Origin: Thiotrichaceae bacterium
GTDB taxonomy: Bacteria; Pseudomonadota; Gammaproteobacteria; Thiotrichales; Thiotrichaceae
Reading direction: 5' to 3'
NCBI GenBank assembly: GCA_015490895.1
Contig: WFWY01000087.1
Span: 16,065 to 80,064, forward strand
Length of the DNA: 64,000 bases
The stretch's first letter is position 1, and every line of letters starts with the position of its first letter. A program made the position numbers and the translations under genes. The notes beneath the pieces are model-generated. The model did no database searches. It had not been told where the DNA came from and was given only the letters and a program-made list of their open reading frames with translations. Shown here in pieces: positions 28,336 to 38,132 of this stretch.

Positions 28336-29238
28336 TTATTTCCCGGTGTCCATTTCTGGCTCACCATCCACGCATTCACGCGGTACTATCTTGCCATCAA
28401 CAAGCTCAGCTACTTCAGATTCTCCCCGGATTTCATGAATATCCTTATCACGATGGATGAGTATCTGCATCTGCCAACATCCAGGCTCAGCCAGTGTAAC
28501 GCTTTTACTATAGGTACCACGCTGCTCTTCTGGCAAAGTATAATGCTGATCAGCGCTCATCCTGGATGGTCGTAGAAAACTTACTTTCACCTCGGCTCCA
28601 CTCACTGGCAGCCCATCCCTGTCTTGCACATGCAGGCGGAAAATACTCGCCCGGTTCAGAACCGGACTATCATCCCATCCCCCCTCTACCTGCCAGCCTC
28701 TCTCTTTCTGTTTTTTCAACTGTTTCACATAGTGATTAAAACGTTCTTCTTCATCCTGAAGGTCATAAGCAACATTGCCGGTAAAGTTGGATTGCAATCC
28801 TTCCCCCGCATCACCACTAATACTTTTTGGCAATACCAGTTTAGCCAGATCACCATCCACTCCCTTGGTGGCAAAGGTGATAATAATGGCATCGACCGTC
28901 GCCAAAACGATAAAGAAAACGACAATAATACCAGGGATCCAGTGCATACCTGTTTTGAGTTCCGTCACCCCTTCCCGTTTCTTACGTTCCTCATGAACCC
29001 CGGCGATAATCCCAAGCCCATAGGGGATCATCATAAAAAAAGCAAAGTGAATGGCAAAGATATCAATACCCGCCCAGTGGGTAGCAGCTAGTGGCACATA
29101 AATCAGCAACATGAGGGCTGCTGTTGCCAGAGAGGCCATTTTCCCACTCCAGCGAAAAAGCTTGAAAAATATAAAATAAACGGCAAAGGCCAGGAGCGAC
29201 CCAATACCCAGTGTTGTAACTAAACTGTAATTATTCAT
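28336..29238 (-). CDS. ccoH: cbb3 oxidase assembly protein CcoH (FixH family)
   Basis: The 300-residue protein has three N-terminal hydrophobic segments (about 8-100), a fourth at GIIVVFFIVLATVDAI, then a periplasmic FixH-like beta domain with GLPVSGAEVKVSFLRPS and AEPGCWQMQILIHRD. Typical FixH proteins are about 160-180 residues, so this form is long, with additional N-terminal membrane segments. It sits between ccoG and ccoI in the assembly operon. Confidence 0.88.
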   Translation of the reverse strand: MNNYSLVTTLGIGSLLAFAVYFIFFKLFRWSGKMASLATAALMLLIYVPLAATHWAGIDIFAIHFAFFMMIPYGLGIIAGVHEERKKREGVTELKTGMHWIPGIIVVFFIVLATVDAIIITFATKGVDGDLAKLVLPKSISGDAGEGLQSNFTGNVAYDLQDEEERFNHYVKQLKKQKERGWQVEGGWDDSPVLNRASIFRLHVQDRDGLPVSGAEVKVSFLRPSRMSADQHYTLPEEQRGTYSKSVTLAEPGCWQMQILIHRDKDIHEIRGESEVAELVDGKIVPRECVDGEPEMDTGK

Positions 29239-29247
29239 AATAACCCA

Positions 29248-30660
29248 CTAGGGACTGATAAATTGAGAGTGAATCGTGATGGGCTCTGTCACTTCACCAC
29301 TCTTAGGCGTCAAAAGAAACTGAAACTCAGCATTTGTGGCATCACCGGGTTTAACCCGCTTTCTCACCTTGACCATAATACGCTGAGACTCATCCGCTTT
29401 TAGATTAAAGTCTGCAATCTGCCCCATATCCAGCTCCGCCCCTGGCAACCCCTGAATGGATAAGCCAAACCGGGCCGGTTGCAGGGTCTTGTTTTCCAGC
29501 TTCAGGCTATAGCGGTTCTGGATACGCCCATCTGACAACGTAATATAGAGCGGGCTACGCACTTGCCGCACTGAAGCATCTACCAGCTTCTGACTACTCA
29601 TACTCCAGAGTAAAAAAAAGAGCGCCCCGAGTACAGCCAGACCGTAACCATAGGTGCGTAATTTCCAGAAATGTGTTTTGCCTTTTTCCAGTCCGCTTTC
29701 AGATTCATAGCGGATCAGGCCACGTTCCCAGCCCCTGGCATCCATAATCGTGTCACAGGCATCAATACATAAACCACACTGGATACAGGCATATTGCATG
29801 CCCTCACGGATATCAATACCCACCGGACACACCTGCACACAAAGCCCACAATCGACACAATCACCAACACCTTTAGCCTGTCGGTCTTCACGTGTCTTCA
29901 ACAATCTGGTTGGCTTAGCTCTTCCTGCTGTGCCCTCCCCCCGTGCCGGATCATAAGTAGGCACCAAGGTATCCTTGTCTATCATGACACTTTGAAAACG
30001 CGCATAAGGGCATACGTGCTGGCACACCTTCTCACGCATTAAACCACCTGCGATATAGGTCGTCAGCATTAGCCCAAAAGCTGTGTAGTAAGCCGCAGCG
30101 GGGGCTTGCCCTGTAAAGAATTTAACGAGCAAATCCGGTGCATAAGCCCAGTATAGAGTAAAGGTTAGCCCTGTCCAGAAAGCCAGCAATAGCCAGGAAA
30201 GATGGGTTGCTGCCTTTTTAAAAACTTTTTCACTGTTCCAGGCCTGTTTATCAAGGCGAATCCGTTTAACCCGATCACCCTGAATACCCTTTTCTATCCA
30301 GCGAAAAGCATCCGTCCACAATGTTTGGAAGCAGAAATAACCACAAAATACCCGTCCTGCCAAAGCGGTTGAAAAGAACAGCACAACAGCAGCGAGGAAC
30401 AACAATGCCGCCAGCCAGAAAATATCCTGTGCATGTACAACCAGACCGAACAGATAAAACTTCTTGTCAACCAAATCAAACAAAACAGCCTGGGGGTGCC
30501 CTACCGGACGATGCCAGGGAACCCAGGGTAACAAAAAATAGACCATATAAGCGATGACCAGCACACTGGTTTTAAACGACCGAAATAGCCCTTTAACCGA
30601 GCGCGGATGTATGACTACCGCTTCGGTAACCGCTGACTGACAGGATTGACATTCACTCAT
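29248..30660 (-). CDS. ccoG: Cytochrome c oxidase accessory protein CcoG (polyferredoxin)
   Basis: CcoG is a membrane-bound Fe-S protein linked to copper reduction during cbb3 assembly. The 470-residue protein has five hydrophobic segments, FCGYFCFQTLW and HVCPYARFQ motifs, and two 4Fe-4S ligand sets: CVDCGLCVQVCP and CIQCGLCIDAC. A C-terminal immunoglobulin-like domain follows the last helix. It opens the second half of the cco locus, separated from ccoP by a hairpin at 30742-30772. Confidence 0.95.
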   Translation of the reverse strand: MSECQSCQSAVTEAVVIHPRSVKGLFRSFKTSVLVIAYMVYFLLPWVPWHRPVGHPQAVLFDLVDKKFYLFGLVVHAQDIFWLAALLFLAAVVLFFSTALAGRVFCGYFCFQTLWTDAFRWIEKGIQGDRVKRIRLDKQAWNSEKVFKKAATHLSWLLLAFWTGLTFTLYWAYAPDLLVKFFTGQAPAAAYYTAFGLMLTTYIAGGLMREKVCQHVCPYARFQSVMIDKDTLVPTYDPARGEGTAGRAKPTRLLKTREDRQAKGVGDCVDCGLCVQVCPVGIDIREGMQYACIQCGLCIDACDTIMDARGWERGLIRYESESGLEKGKTHFWKLRTYGYGLAVLGALFFLLWSMSSQKLVDASVRQVRSPLYITLSDGRIQNRYSLKLENKTLQPARFGLSIQGLPGAELDMGQIADFNLKADESQRIMVKVRKRVKPGDATNAEFQFLLTPKSGEVTEPITIHSQFISP

Positions 30661-30741
30661 GCTATAAACCTATAGACCACTTTCGAACAGCCTCTGAACT
30701 CGCCGGGCTCAGCTTCCGGCCAACTCTTCATTAAGCTGAAA

Positions 30742-30772
30742 CAAAAGCGGCTGGTAGATACCAGCCGTTTTT
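30742..30772 (-). terminator. Terminator-like hairpin between ccoP and ccoG
   Basis: CGGCTGGT (30748-30755) pairs with ACCAGCCG (30760-30767) around four bases, and A/T tracts on both sides extend the stem. In the minus-strand transcript it is followed by CTTTTGTTT. It could reduce read-through from ccoNOQP into ccoGHIS. Confidence 0.75.
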
Positions 30773-30796
30773 ATGCGGGAGGCTATCCTGACACAA

Positions 30797-31723
30797 TTAC
30801 TGTGCCAACAATTTGATATATGCAACCAGCACCTTGATTTCATCATCACTTAAACGTGACTCCCATGCCGGCATTTCACGCTGAATACCATCATGTATAA
30901 CCGTCTTGACAGCTGCAAGTTTGGCCGCTGTATCTTTGGCCGCAGGGACATTGGCCTGAGTCCATATTTTATCTGTCAAATTGGCCGAGCCCAAAGCTTT
31001 CATTCCCGTAGCCGCTGGCGTATGGCAACCTGAACAACCCTTGGTATTAAATACCTGCTTACCCGCTTTAGCTGCCCCGGCATTGACTTTCTCGCCCGAC
31101 AAACTCAATACATAACTGGCAACCTGATCAATTTCGGCAGCACTCAACGAGCTGCCATGAGCCGGCATATTGCCCTTGCGCCCTTTACGAATCGTGGTTT
31201 CAATATCACTGGCATCACCCCCCCATAACCAGGCATCATCGATCAGGTTGGGGTAATGCCCAATAACACCCTGTGCTCCGGCCTGGTGGCAAGCTGCACA
31301 ATAATCGCCAAAGATACCTTTGCCATAAGCCAGTACAAACTGGGACTTTTCAGGGTCTTTGGCAATCTCGTCAAAGGATGAAGCCGCAACCGTTTGAACC
31401 ATTTCCTTACGCTTCAACTCAAGCTTGTCGGTTTGCATTTCTTTCGCTAATAAAGCTCGCATATTCCAGTGTGTGGTAATCTCCTCACCCGAATCTGCCT
31501 TATAGGTGATGGTCTTGGTTCCCGGGAAGAAGCCACGCTCGACCAAACCTGTGGGCCAGCTGGGATACATCACCCAGTAAGCGATTGCAAAAACGACCGT
31601 GCCATAAAACGCCCACAGCCACCAGCGTGGCAACGGGTTGTTAAACTCCTGCAAGTTATCATCCCAGACATGTCCGGTTGTCTCTGCCCCGGTAATAGGG
31701 TCTATTACTTTTTTATGTGCCAT
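30797..31723 (-). CDS. ccoP: cbb3 cytochrome oxidase subunit III (diheme CcoP)
   Basis: CcoP passes electrons from cytochrome c to CcoO. From the ATG at 31723 the product has 308 residues, beginning MAHKKVIDPITGAETTGHVWD, with one membrane anchor (WWLWAFYGTVVFAIAYWVMY) and two CxxCH heme sites, CAACH and CSGCH. An upstream in-frame start at 31855 lies inside ccoQ and adds non-homologous sequence. The ATG overlaps the end of the ccoQ stop region, suggesting coupling. Confidence 0.97.
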   Translation of the reverse strand: MAHKKVIDPITGAETTGHVWDDNLQEFNNPLPRWWLWAFYGTVVFAIAYWVMYPSWPTGLVERGFFPGTKTITYKADSGEEITTHWNMRALLAKEMQTDKLELKRKEMVQTVAASSFDEIAKDPEKSQFVLAYGKGIFGDYCAACHQAGAQGVIGHYPNLIDDAWLWGGDASDIETTIRKGRKGNMPAHGSSLSAAEIDQVASYVLSLSGEKVNAGAAKAGKQVFNTKGCSGCHTPAATGMKALGSANLTDKIWTQANVPAAKDTAAKLAAVKTVIHDGIQREMPAWESRLSDDEIKVLVAYIKLLAQ

Positions 31724-31724
31724 A

Positions 31725-31940
31725 CTATTTCTCACCTTCTTTTGAGGAAGTGCCTGTTTCGTTCTCATCATCATCCAGGAACGGGATATTCCGGTAGGAT
31801 TCAAGGCGCTCACTACGCGACTTGCTTCCGTAAACATAAATAATGATAGCGACAAAGGTAACGAAAAAGATAACTAGCCCTACGCTTTTGCTATTAGACA
31901 AATCCATAAACCAGTTCATTATTTCATTCATATCAATCAC
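31725..31940 (-). CDS. ccoQ: cbb3 oxidase subunit CcoQ
   Basis: This 71-residue membrane protein has one helix (SVGLVIFFVTFVAIIIYVYG) followed by SRSERLESYRNIPFLDDD, the usual CcoQ form. It is thought to stabilise the complex. It is encoded directly between ccoO and ccoP. Confidence 0.94.
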   Translation of the reverse strand: MIDMNEIMNWFMDLSNSKSVGLVIFFVTFVAIIIYVYGSKSRSERLESYRNIPFLDDDENETGTSSKEGEK

Positions 31941-31975
31941 ACTTTACCGCCAGGGTCACAAAACCTTAGCTCCAA

Positions 31976-32731
31976 TTACCGAAACTTGATAAATTCCGCT
32001 TCATCATGCCTGCTAAAATCAACCATGGTTCCTAATACTTGCAAATAGGCAACCAACGCATCCATTTCTGTCAGCCTGGCCGGATTACCGTCAAAATTAC
32101 CCTGTTTGGCCTGCTCCACCATATTGGTTTCCGCACGGTTAATATCCAGCAAGCTGGCAACCTCTTCACCAAATTTCTCAACATTGGCCGCATATTCTTC
32201 TTTCGTCAAGGAGTAAGGAACACCGACTTTTTTCAGTGCTTTCATCTTGCCCTGAACATCATCGTAGTACAGGTCATTTTTAAGTAACCAGGGGTAGTTC
32301 GGCATAATAGATTCCGGAACCACACTCCTGGGCCGGTTAAGATGCTGCACATGCCAGGAGTTGGAATACTTCCCACCTACCCGAGCCAGGTCCGGCCCGG
32401 TACGCTTGGAGCCCCACTGAAAAGGATGGTCGTACTGCGACTCAGCTGCCAATGAATAATGCCCATAGCGTAATGCCTCATCCCTGAACGGGCGAATCAT
32501 CTGAGAATGACAGTTATAGCACCCTTCCCTGATATAAATATCCCGCCCCAGTTGCTCCAGAGGAGTATAGGGGCGAACGGCATCTTTCCCGTCTGCGGTC
32601 TTAATATCCTCAACCGTACCCTCAATATGAAACAGAGGGACGATTTCAACCAACCCACCAATACTGATAGCAGCCAGCGTTAAGATAATGAGTAAACCTG
32701 CGTTGGTTTCGATACTTTCATGCTTCATCAT
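31976..32731 (-). CDS. ccoO: cbb3 cytochrome oxidase subunit II (monoheme CcoO)
   Basis: The 251-residue protein has an N-terminal membrane anchor ([20 protein letters not shown]) and a single heme-c site [12 protein letters not shown], the CcoO signature. It relays electrons to CcoN in the periplasm. It lies 14 bp downstream of ccoN, so the two are co-expressed. Confidence 0.97.
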   Translation of the reverse strand: MMKHESIETNAGLLIILTLAAISIGGLVEIVPLFHIEGTVEDIKTADGKDAVRPYTPLEQLGRDIYIREGCYNCHSQMIRPFRDEALRYGHYSLAAESQYDHPFQWGSKRTGPDLARVGGKYSNSWHVQHLNRPRSVVPESIMPNYPWLLKNDLYYDDVQGKMKALKKVGVPYSLTKEEYAANVEKFGEEVASLLDINRAETNMVEQAKQGNFDGNPARLTEMDALVAYLQVLGTMVDFSRHDEAEFIKFR

Positions 32732-32745
32732 GGCTCATCCCTCCT

Positions 32746-34185
32746 TTATGCGGTTGCTGGAGCAGTCTCGGGAGCGGTTGCTTCCTGGCCTGCAGTAATG
32801 GTTTTCCAGATGTTGTAAGTCATTAGCAAAATACCCGCAACAAAGAACATACCGGCTATCGCACGAGCAACCAGAGGGCCATGCATAAAGACAACGGTTT
32901 CAATAAAGCTGTACTTCAGGTTACCGTACTGATCAAAGGCGCGTAACATCAAGCCCTGTCCAATACCCGACACCCAAAGCGCAGTGATATAGAGCAAGAT
33001 ACCGATGGTGGCAAAAAAGAAGTGGATATAAATTAGCTTCTCGCTATAAATTTTCTTGTTCCACAGCTTTGGAATCATATGATACAGGGAGCCAAAAGAA
33101 ACCATCGCTACCCAGCCCAGTGCACCCGAGTGCACATGACCCACGGTCCAGTCGGTGTAATGCGACAGAGCATTAACACTTTTGAGCGACATCATGGGGC
33201 CTTCAAAGGTGGACATACCGTAAAAAGACAACGATGTGATCAGGAACATCATAATCGGATCAGAACGTAACTTGTCCCACGCACCGGAGAGCGTCATAAT
33301 ACCGTTAATCATACCGCCCCAGGAAGGCATTAGCAGCAAGATAGAGAACGCCGCAGCCAGTGAAGATGTCCAGTCAGGAATAGCAGTCCAGTGCAGGTGG
33401 TGTGTACCTACCCACATGTACATAAAACTTAACGCCCAAAAATGAACAATAGATAGACGATAGGAATAAACCGGACGCCCTGCCTGCTTGGGAACAAAGT
33501 AGTACATCATACCGAGAAAAGCAGCTGTCAGAAAAAAGCCCACCGCATTATGCCCATACCACCATTGCGTCATTGCATCTTGTGCACCTGAAAACAGACT
33601 GTATGACTTGATACCAAACAAACTGACCGGTACCGCAAGATTATTAAAGACATGCAGCAGGGCAGTTGCCAAAATAAAGGCCAGATAGAACCAGTTGGCG
33701 ACATAGATATGGGGCTGGCTACGTCTTAGCAGGGTCATGACATACACCAGGAAGTAGGCAACCCAAACGACCAGGATCAACAGGTCTACATACCACTCAG
33801 GCTCAGCATATTCACGCCCCTGAGTAACACCCATCAGGTAGCCCAGACCAGCGATAACAAGCGCACCATTCCATCCCCAGAAAATAAATTCAGCCAGCTT
33901 GCCACCCCATAAACGGGTCTGGCAAGTGCGCTGCACCACATAGAATGAGGTTGCAAATAACGCATTACCCCCAAAACCAAAGATGACACCACTGGTATGC
34001 AGCGGCCGTAACCGACCGAATGTGATTTGGGCAATATCAAAATTCAGGAAAGGCCAAGCCAGTTCTGAGGCAATATAAGTCCCTGCCGCCATCCCCGCAA
34101 TACCCCAGAATAAGGTCATGAGTGCGAATTTCTTCACAATATCATAGTTGTATTGCTCCATTGGAGCCGCTGCACTATGCGCCAT
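32746..34185 (-). CDS. ccoN: cbb3 cytochrome oxidase subunit I (CcoN)
   Basis: This is the catalytic heme-copper subunit that reduces oxygen at high affinity and pumps protons. The 479-residue protein has about twelve membrane helices and the family His ligands, with recognisable stretches [43 protein letters not shown] and [14 protein letters not shown]. It heads the ccoNOQP operon. Its upstream region, shared with divergent hemN, holds an Fnr-like box. Confidence 0.98.
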   Translation of the reverse strand: MAHSAAAPMEQYNYDIVKKFALMTLFWGIAGMAAGTYIASELAWPFLNFDIAQITFGRLRPLHTSGVIFGFGGNALFATSFYVVQRTCQTRLWGGKLAEFIFWGWNGALVIAGLGYLMGVTQGREYAEPEWYVDLLILVVWVAYFLVYVMTLLRRSQPHIYVANWFYLAFILATALLHVFNNLAVPVSLFGIKSYSLFSGAQDAMTQWWYGHNAVGFFLTAAFLGMMYYFVPKQAGRPVYSYRLSIVHFWALSFMYMWVGTHHLHWTAIPDWTSSLAAAFSILLLMPSWGGMINGIMTLSGAWDKLRSDPIMMFLITSLSFYGMSTFEGPMMSLKSVNALSHYTDWTVGHVHSGALGWVAMVSFGSLYHMIPKLWNKKIYSEKLIYIHFFFATIGILLYITALWVSGIGQGLMLRAFDQYGNLKYSFIETVVFMHGPLVARAIAGMFFVAGILLMTYNIWKTITAGQEATAPETAPATA

Positions 34186-34429
34186 GTCTCTGTCCTCGGA
34201 AAAATAAATTTAAAAATGAGTTTTGAGAAGGATACACTAATATTAGAGAATGTGAATATTCAAAAAGTGAAGGTAAGCCCGAAAATCACTAGCACATCCT
34301 TAGATAAAGACACCAGGCAGCGAAGAGATATCATATCAACTTATTGTTTTATAAAAATAAAGTTAAACAACCCCTCATCATTCAAAGAAGCCTGTTTAAA
34401 AAAAACCGCATTGTCTTTTTGCTTTATCG

Positions 34430-34443
34430 TTGATATAGGTCAG
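34430..34443. promoter_or_regulatory. Fnr-like box between ccoN and hemN
   Basis: TTGAT-ATAG-GTCAG keeps a perfect left half and a right half with two mismatches to TTGATNNNNATCAA. It is 95 bp before hemN and 245 bp before ccoN, a fitting place to control either gene. The rest of the 352-bp spacer (34186-34537) is AT-rich, with no gene. Confidence 0.55.
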
Positions 34444-34537
34444 GTCTCACCTCCTTTTCACCACAAACGGAGGCTGAATATCCACACTGCTGCGATAAAG
34501 TAACCCGTATTTCATCATTCTTAAGAAGAGCAGGCTC

Positions 34538-35941
34538 ATGAACCTTTATTTCGACCCGGAAAAAATTAGCCGTTATGATAAGGCAGGCCCCCGCTATACC
34601 TCCTACCCCACAGCCGTTGCTTTCACCCCGGCATTCTCAGCAACCGATTACTTGCAACATACCCGGCAAAGCAACCATCTGGCTGGTGACAAGCAACACC
34701 CGAAACCCTTGTCTCTGTATTTCCATATTCCATTTTGTGACACCATCTGCTTCTACTGCGCCTGCAACAAGATAGCTACCAGGGATTACTCGCAAGCAGA
34801 CACCTACCTGGAATACCTGTATCGTGAAATGACTATCCAGAGCTCGCTATTTGACCAAAAACGAACCGTACATCAGCTCCACTGGGGTGGTGGTACACCC
34901 ACCTTCCTGAGCCACTCACAGATTCAGTCATTAATGCAGCGAACTCGCCAGTTATTCACCTTGCTAAATAATGACAAAGGGGATTACTCCATTGAAATAG
35001 ACCCCCGAAGTGTGACCCCAAAAACTATTGGCATCTTGCGTGAAGCAGGATTCAATCGCTTTAGTCTCGGCGTTCAGGATATCGACAGCAACGTACAAAA
35101 AGCAGTCAATCGCATCCAGCCCATCGAACAAACCCAGGCGATTATTGAAGCCTGCCGGGATCATCATGCCAAATCCATCAGCATAGACCTTATCTACGGA
35201 CTGCCCCTGCAAACAGTCAATGGTTTTGCAAAAACCCTGCAATATATTATTGATATTTCTCCAGATCGCATTTCACTATTTAACTACGCCCACCTGCCGC
35301 AGCGCTTCAAGCCACAACGCAGGATCCATGTTGCCGACTTGCCCAGTGCCAAAGACAAACTGATCATTTTGCAACAAAGCATCAACAGGCTGACACAAGC
35401 AGGCTATCAATATATTGGTATGGATCACTTCGCCAAACCGGAAGACGAACTGGCACTCGCCCAGCAACAGGGCAAACTTCATCGCAACTTTCAGGGCTAT
35501 ACCACCCATGCAGACTGTGACCTTGTTGCCATGGGGGTTAGCGCAATTAGTAGCGTCAACCATAGCTACAGCCAAAACAGCAAACAACTGGATGTCTATT
35601 ACAAGATGCTGGATTCCGGAGGCTTACCGATTACCCGGGGCGTTTCACTCAGCGAAGATGATCAGCTAAGACGCACCATTATTCAGCAATTAAGCTGCCA
35701 GTTTTCACTGGATATCAATACTATAGAAGAGACTTTCCAGGTTGACTTCGGAGCTTACTTTGCTCGAGAACTAGACGCACTTGCCAGGCTGGAAGAAGAT
35801 GATTTGTTAACCCTGAGACCCGGATCTATTCAGGTGACGCCAGGCGGCCGATTGCTCATTCGTCATATTTGCATGATTTTCGATCGTTATTTGAACACCA
35901 GGCACAGTGAACACGCCTCGTGTTTTTCCAGAGTTATTTAG
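34538..35941 (+). CDS. hemN: Oxygen-independent coproporphyrinogen III oxidase HemN
   Basis: This radical-SAM enzyme converts coproporphyrinogen III to protoporphyrinogen IX without oxygen. The 467-residue protein has a typical start, YDKAGPRYTSYPTA, the cluster motif C67-x3-C71-x2-C74 in FHIPFCDTICFYCACN, the GGGTPTFLS loop for SAM binding, and the RISLFNYAHLP and DHFAKPEDEL segments specific to HemN rather than HemW. Divergence from ccoN across an Fnr-like box fits control by oxygen. Confidence 0.97.
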   Translation: MNLYFDPEKISRYDKAGPRYTSYPTAVAFTPAFSATDYLQHTRQSNHLAGDKQHPKPLSLYFHIPFCDTICFYCACNKIATRDYSQADTYLEYLYREMTIQSSLFDQKRTVHQLHWGGGTPTFLSHSQIQSLMQRTRQLFTLLNNDKGDYSIEIDPRSVTPKTIGILREAGFNRFSLGVQDIDSNVQKAVNRIQPIEQTQAIIEACRDHHAKSISIDLIYGLPLQTVNGFAKTLQYIIDISPDRISLFNYAHLPQRFKPQRRIHVADLPSAKDKLIILQQSINRLTQAGYQYIGMDHFAKPEDELALAQQQGKLHRNFQGYTTHADCDLVAMGVSAISSVNHSYSQNSKQLDVYYKMLDSGGLPITRGVSLSEDDQLRRTIIQQLSCQFSLDINTIEETFQVDFGAYFARELDALARLEEDDLLTLRPGSIQVTPGGRLLIRHICMIFDRYLNTRHSEHASCFSRVI

Positions 35942-36268
35942 TCTATCAGGGTACCAGGAGCCTGTCCGAGATAGCGATGTACCAATCCTTGACCTAGCTC
36001 AATGCTTTTTACCCTCAATAAAGCTATAACAGGCTCATTGTGGCCTTGTCATCTCCGGTTGTACGCAATTACAACTGCTTTCACGCTGAATTATCTGGAT
36101 ATTGAGTAGCAGAAATAGATACAATGCTCCAAAGCAACAGGGAATATTTATGCACAGCATTAATCATTCGAGCACAAGTCGAACTGAAAGCGAGAAATAA
36201 GCAGGTGAGTGCATAAAGGCACCTGGAGAAAATAAGCAATCAATCCAATTTAAAGGAGAAGTGTTTCA
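35942..36268. other. Spacer between hemN and the DUF2189 gene
   Basis: This 327-bp region contains no gene. Besides the Fnr-like box at 35989-36002 it holds the Shine-Dalgarno of the following gene (AAAGGAG near 36250). I see no terminator after hemN. Confidence 0.4.
35989..36002. promoter_or_regulatory. Fnr/Dnr-like box upstream of the DUF2189 gene
   Basis: TTGAC-CTAG-CTCAA differs from TTGATNNNNATCAA at two positions and has the common CTAG centre. It lies about 267 bp before the DUF2189 start, so a long leader would be needed. Confidence 0.4.
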
Positions 36269-37138
36269 ATGGACACGACACCAGACACTACAAATACCGA
36301 TGCCAACTACGACTACAGCAAAGAACCCATCGAAATCCGTAAAGTGGATACATTGGCTGGTTTTAGGTGGCTAAAAAAAGGCATTAGCGACCTCAAGGTC
36401 TCCCCAACACTCAGCCTGGGGTATGGACTGGTTTATGCTGCCCTGGGATTAGTGCTCATCGCCCTGACCTATAAAACACCTATTTACGCCTTTGGTATGG
36501 TAACCCTGTTTTATATTTTAGGTCCGCTCATTGCCGTCGGCCTGTATTGCATGAGCCGACATATTGAAGCCGGTGTTAAGCCAAAGTGGGACAGGGAAGG
36601 CTGTCGAGCCCTATGCTACAACCCGGAAGGCTATATTGGTTTTGCCATCATTATCGGCATGCTGGTTGTTTTCTGGACTATTATTGCCGCCGTCATCATT
36701 GCACTGAACATTAACAATCTTGCCATCGGTAACTCAGTGACAGAAACACTTTCTTTGCTCATGCATAATGAACAAGTCTATCCTGTTATTGGCCTGCTAT
36801 TTATTGTTGGCCTGGCCTTTGCTGTACTCACCTACATGATCAGTGTTATTTCTATCCCCCTGATGACTCATCGCAAGGTCGATGTCGTCACCGCCATGAT
36901 TGCTAGTGCAAAAGCCGTGATAATGAACCCTGTTGCCATGTTTATCTGGGCAGCCATTATCGTGGTTATGATCGGCCTGGGGTTCCTGTTTGCCTTTATC
37001 GGTATTGCCGTCACCTTGCCTATCATCGGGCATGCCAGCTGGCACGTTTATCGTGAGCTCATCGTTGACGACCGTGTACTGACCGCAAAACCGGACTGCG
37101 ACATACCGACTTTGTTCAAAAAGAAAAAAGCAAGCTAG
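36269..37138 (+). CDS. DUF2189 integral membrane protein
   Basis: The 289-residue protein starts with a charged stretch EPIEIRKVDTLAGFRWLKKGISDLK, then has about six membrane helices grouped as two, one, one and two. This matches the DUF2189 family, often annotated as putative cytochrome c oxidase-associated membrane proteins. The function is unknown. Its position after the cco/hemN locus and behind an Fnr-like box suggests a link to low-oxygen respiration. A good Shine-Dalgarno (AAAGGAG) precedes the ATG. Confidence 0.88.
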   Translation: MDTTPDTTNTDANYDYSKEPIEIRKVDTLAGFRWLKKGISDLKVSPTLSLGYGLVYAALGLVLIALTYKTPIYAFGMVTLFYILGPLIAVGLYCMSRHIEAGVKPKWDREGCRALCYNPEGYIGFAIIIGMLVVFWTIIAAVIIALNINNLAIGNSVTETLSLLMHNEQVYPVIGLLFIVGLAFAVLTYMISVISIPLMTHRKVDVVTAMIASAKAVIMNPVAMFIWAAIIVVMIGLGFLFAFIGIAVTLPIIGHASWHVYRELIVDDRVLTAKPDCDIPTLFKKKKAS

Positions 37139-37248
37139 GGGCCTGCCCGAGAGCAGGAAACGTAGCGAAACCACAGACTAGCATAAGCTCGGGCCATGAT
37201 GGTTCATGAAGGTTGCAGTAGCTACTCTATAGTTCGACAAGCTTTCAT

Positions 37249-37288
37249 AAAAAAGGGACGGAAAGTTTTAACCTTCCGCCCCTTTTTT
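37249..37288. terminator. Bidirectional terminator between DUF2189 and DUF3149 genes
   Basis: AAAAAAGGG-CGGAA pairs with TTCCG-CCCTTTTTT across a short loop with one internal mismatch. A/T tracts on both sides mean it can serve both convergent genes. Confidence 0.85.
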
Positions 37289-37347
37289 ATGCCCATGATT
37301 CACGCTGACTCCAAACAACAACGACCAACAAAAATGGAGTATAACAC

Positions 37348-37491
37348 TTATCCCGCAGAATGATGCTCGGAGTGCTTTTCCTCTCCTGACAGTTTCACCA
37401 TTTTATAAATAAAAAAACCCATAAAAACAAAGATGAAAAGAAGTGTAAACACACTCCAGAAACCAACTTGACTAAATACTATTTCTTTCAT
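37348..37491 (-). CDS. Small DUF3149-like membrane protein
   Basis: A 47-codon frame starts at ATG 37491, preceded by AAAGGAG at good spacing. It encodes one hydrophobic helix after a short polar start (FSQVGFWSVFTLLFIFVF) and a His-rich acidic tail (EEKHSEHHSAG). The helix pattern and size match DUF3149 proteins. Its upstream region faces the tandem Fnr boxes at 37669-37722, so low-oxygen control is plausible. The function is unknown. Confidence 0.7.
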   Translation of the reverse strand: MKEIVFSQVGFWSVFTLLFIFVFMGFFIYKMVKLSGEEKHSEHHSAG

Positions 37492-37668
37492 CACCAGACT
37501 CCTTTAATCGTTATATCTAAAACTTCACTCTGAATGCGAAATCTCTGATTCATAGCACACCCATAACTACAATCTGAATCCGTGACTTCACAGGTACACG
37601 TTATTCAGAGTTCTCTTACAGAGCTTTCTTTTGCACTTCCAGCGTAGGCCCTTCGACCCTCTCCTGCC

Positions 37669-37682
37669 TTGCTCTAGATCAA
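37669..37682. promoter_or_regulatory. Fnr box, distal of a tandem pair
   Basis: TTGCT-CTAG-ATCAA has one mismatch from TTGATNNNNATCAA. Its centre is 40 bp from the second box at 37709-37722. It lies in the 317-bp spacer between divergent genes. Confidence 0.7.
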
Positions 37683-37708
37683 GGCAACATTTAACAGTCT
37701 CATCTAAA

Positions 37709-37722
37709 TTGATCTATATCAC
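37709..37722. promoter_or_regulatory. Fnr box, proximal of a tandem pair
   Basis: TTGAT-CTAT-ATCAC has one mismatch from the Fnr consensus. It is 86 bp before the ATG of the small-membrane-protein/hemerythrin-like operon. Confidence 0.7.
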
Positions 37723-37808
37723 AGCTGATAATGATTCGAGCAAATTTCAGCAGCTAACCACACCCAGCCTTTTCTTGTCAGACTATACTGGCGACAGTGG
37801 AAGAACCT

Positions 37809-38132
37809 ATGAATGAAAATACGACAAAAACTATCATCTACCTGCTGATGGTTCTTGGTGCGCTACTCGTGATGGCAGGCGTAGGACTGGCTCTATTAAC
37901 TGATATTTATCTGGATAATGGAGTAGACGGGGTTTGGCTTATTGCAGGATTGATAGCGACCGGGCTGTTTCTATTACTCCCTACCAAGCTACTTCTGACA
38001 GTACAACTTATGCAGAAAAATGACGCCAGGCGTATCCACAAACAGGCCCGTCTGGCCACGAGAAAACCTAAAGTGGATGCTTCCAGAACACAACACATCA
38101 ACCAGAAGGAGAACTACCATGATCAGCTTTGA
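37809..38132 (+). CDS. Small two-helix membrane protein of unknown family
   Basis: From the ATG at 37809 (after GGAAGA; an in-frame GTG at 37797 is less likely) the product has 107 residues. It has two hydrophobic segments, TIIYLLMVLGALLVMAGVGL and VWLIAGLIATGLFLLLP, and a basic cytoplasmic-type tail. I do not recognise the family. It overlaps the hemerythrin-like gene by 14 bp and lies behind two Fnr boxes, so it probably acts in micro-oxic metabolism together with that protein. Confidence 0.75.
   Translation: MNENTTKTIIYLLMVLGALLVMAGVGLALLTDIYLDNGVDGVWLIAGLIATGLFLLLPTKLLLTVQLMQKNDARRIHKQARLATRKPKVDASRTQHINQKENYHDQL

Noticed and set aside
37139..37200. Long GCCCGAG/CTCGGGC hairpin after the DUF2189 gene
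   Set aside because: The arms are only seven bases with a long loop; the bidirectional terminator at 37249-37288 is a better explanation for transcript ends.
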